A stretch of DNA of 31,790 bases from Globomyces pollinis-pini (lineage: Eukaryota > Chytridiomycota > Chytridiomycetes > Rhizophydiales > Globomycetaceae): NCBI GenBank assembly GCA_025399215.1, contig MU621274.1, positions 1-31,790 of the forward strand. The letters are read 5' to 3'. Both the position numbers and the translations under genes were made by a program. The notes under the pieces were generated by a model. That model was given only the letters and a program-made list of their open reading frames with translations, made no database searches and was not told where the DNA came from. Positions 30,691-31,790 of the stretch are shown here, piece after piece; the stretch's first letter is position 1; each line of letters begins with the position of its first letter.

Positions 30691-31680
30691 TCACTTTTGC
30701 AGTTTCCATTGATGGCATGTTCGAATAAGCTCATTTGAGTTGAATTTAAATGTGTTGTGGATCTTTCCAATCGAATCACGATCAACCAAGATGTCCATCA
30801 GTACTCTTTGATCTAATTCAAAGTCGAGAGTTAACATTGATAGAAGATACTCGAATATATCATCAATTATAATTGACTTTAATAGCATTAATGCACCTCT
30901 GAACTGTAATAAATTGTTGGCTGCTTGATTCATCTTTGAGTCTTGAATATGTGTAAAGATTTGATATTTGTTTTTTGTATTCATGTGTACAATCAAGTTT
31001 GGATTCACACCCAAAGTTGAATGAAATGAATTACCAAAATCATGAAATTCTTTATCACCAATAGAACAGTCGATTGAATTCAATCTAAGCTCCAAAAGAG
31101 TAGAATTTTGTTGAAGACTATCAAGTATATCAGTCAAATGTTTGTCATTGAATAGATTCCAACCAATTAATTCTACTGTTCGTAAACACCGATTCGATCG
31201 CAACATATCTTGGATTTGAAGACTTAATTCATCTGTCATATCATATTGAAAATGAACTTTCAGTGATTCGATAGATGGGTGATACTTGAGGAAATTATAT
31301 TCGCATAAGAACTGATTCGATTTGGCATGTTTGATGAATAAAGACTTCAAATAACGTAAACTGGGTATGATTTTAAATATTTGGGTTTCAATATCTTTAG
31401 GTAGAGCATGATAGGTGATGATTTCTTTAAGACATTCACTACTGTGTAGTGCTTCTGCGATAAATTGTAGATCATTGATATTGAATGTTCTGTAGATCTG
31501 TCCAAAGTCGACAGCTTCACAATACTGGATAGCTTTTGCAGCTAATGATTTAACATTATCAATCTTCAATTGAAGAGACACAGTATCATCAGTCTGAATG
31601 TTGGTACAACGGGATAAGCGCTGTTCTTCCAGAGTCAGTCTATACCATTCTTGAATAGGCGCTAAATTAATGATCGACAT
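30691..31680 (-). CDS. Leucine-rich-repeat-like (RNI-type) protein
   Basis: A single exon of 329 residues starts at the ATG at 31680 and has no signal peptide or membrane segment. The middle third shows irregular leucine-rich units of about 25-30 residues: LRYLKSLFIKHAK, IESLKVHFQYDM, LRTVELIGWNLFND, LLELRLNSIDCSIGD. Each ends in a helix-like part, as in ribonuclease-inhibitor-type repeats. The last 80 residues are helical, with acidic and Leu-rich composition. The N-terminal 60 residues may form a helical cap. Such proteins usually act in protein-protein interaction. The partner is unknown and I do not recognise a specific orthologue. The gene converges with the polytopic membrane protein at 30604, with 86 bp between the stop codons. 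Confidence 0.7.
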   Translation of the reverse strand: MSIINLAPIQEWYRLTLEEQRLSRCTNIQTDDTVSLQLKIDNVKSLAAKAIQYCEAVDFGQIYRTFNINDLQFIAEALHSSECLKEIITYHALPKDIETQIFKIIPSLRYLKSLFIKHAKSNQFLCEYNFLKYHPSIESLKVHFQYDMTDELSLQIQDMLRSNRCLRTVELIGWNLFNDKHLTDILDSLQQNSTLLELRLNSIDCSIGDKEFHDFGNSFHSTLGVNPNLIVHMNTKNKYQIFTHIQDSKMNQAANNLLQFRGALMLLKSIIIDDIFEYLLSMLTLDFELDQRVLMDILVDRDSIGKIHNTFKFNSNELIRTCHQWKLQK

Positions 31681-31790
31681 GAATTAAAAAAGATTATAGA
31701 AAAAAAAGGAGTGCTGAAAGGGGTTTCTGCCTTTTGGATGGTGATGTTACCATCAAACATGTGCGCAGCACTCGGGACTCGCATCGCTTT

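Noticed and set aside
1..31790. tRNA, rRNA or other structured RNA genes
   Set aside because: I looked for tRNA-like A and B boxes and rRNA-like segments on both strands and saw none convincing. A covariance-model scan would be decisive.

Overview
This AT-rich window comes from a eukaryotic nuclear genome, most likely a zoosporic (flagellated) early-diverging fungus such as a chytrid or a close relative. Three things point there. A near-complete gene for the motile-cilium protein CFAP61 sits a few kilobases from a chitin synthase that carries cytochrome-b5-like and DEK_C domains. Genes are interrupted by many GT-AG introns. The housekeeping genes MLH1 and DPM2 have normal eukaryotic architecture. 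I cannot name the species. A 10-N scaffold gap lies at 14317-14326.

Layout. Positions 1-5.4 kb are gene-poor: an imperfect tandem duplication near the left end, one unidentified multi-exon gene (2410-3203, minus), a Tc1/mariner-like transposase remnant, a long hairpin, and a complete but decayed hAT transposon (4341-5399) with terminal inverted repeats, an 8-bp target duplication, a 42-bp tandem array and a remnant of the hATC domain. From 5.4 to 10.7 kb come a GPI-type GH26 glycosidase (minus), a single-pass membrane protein with an AGS-repeat solenoid, the tiny DPM2 gene and a secreted M14 carboxypeptidase. From 10.7 to 15.7 kb there are two full and one gap-truncated paralogue of a seven-helix membrane protein family, with an ABC1/ADCK-type kinase gene between them. 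From 16 to 31.7 kb come a DUF2306-like membrane protein, CFAP61 (18 exons), MLH1 (16 exons, convergent with CFAP61), the chitin synthase, a small two-helix membrane protein, another polytopic membrane protein and a leucine-rich-repeat-like protein.

I rebuilt the exon structures by hand from reading-frame continuity and recognisable protein motifs. Almost all introns are 23-35 nt, among the shortest spliceosomal introns known. The most striking observation is that four of the longer introns (two of about 60 nt and two of about 110 nt, in MLH1 and the chitin synthase) divide exactly into two or four intron-sized units of 26-32 nt joined head to tail at AG|GT with no exon between them. These stacks of minimal introns would need sequential or recursive splicing, or skipping from the first donor to the last acceptor. 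The other long introns (71-184 nt) do not divide this way.

Functionally the window mixes secretory and cell-surface genes (GH26, carboxypeptidase, DPM2, chitin synthase, adhesin-like solenoid, 7-helix proteins) with housekeeping genes (MLH1, ABC1 kinase) and a flagellar gene. No operon-like co-regulation is implied.
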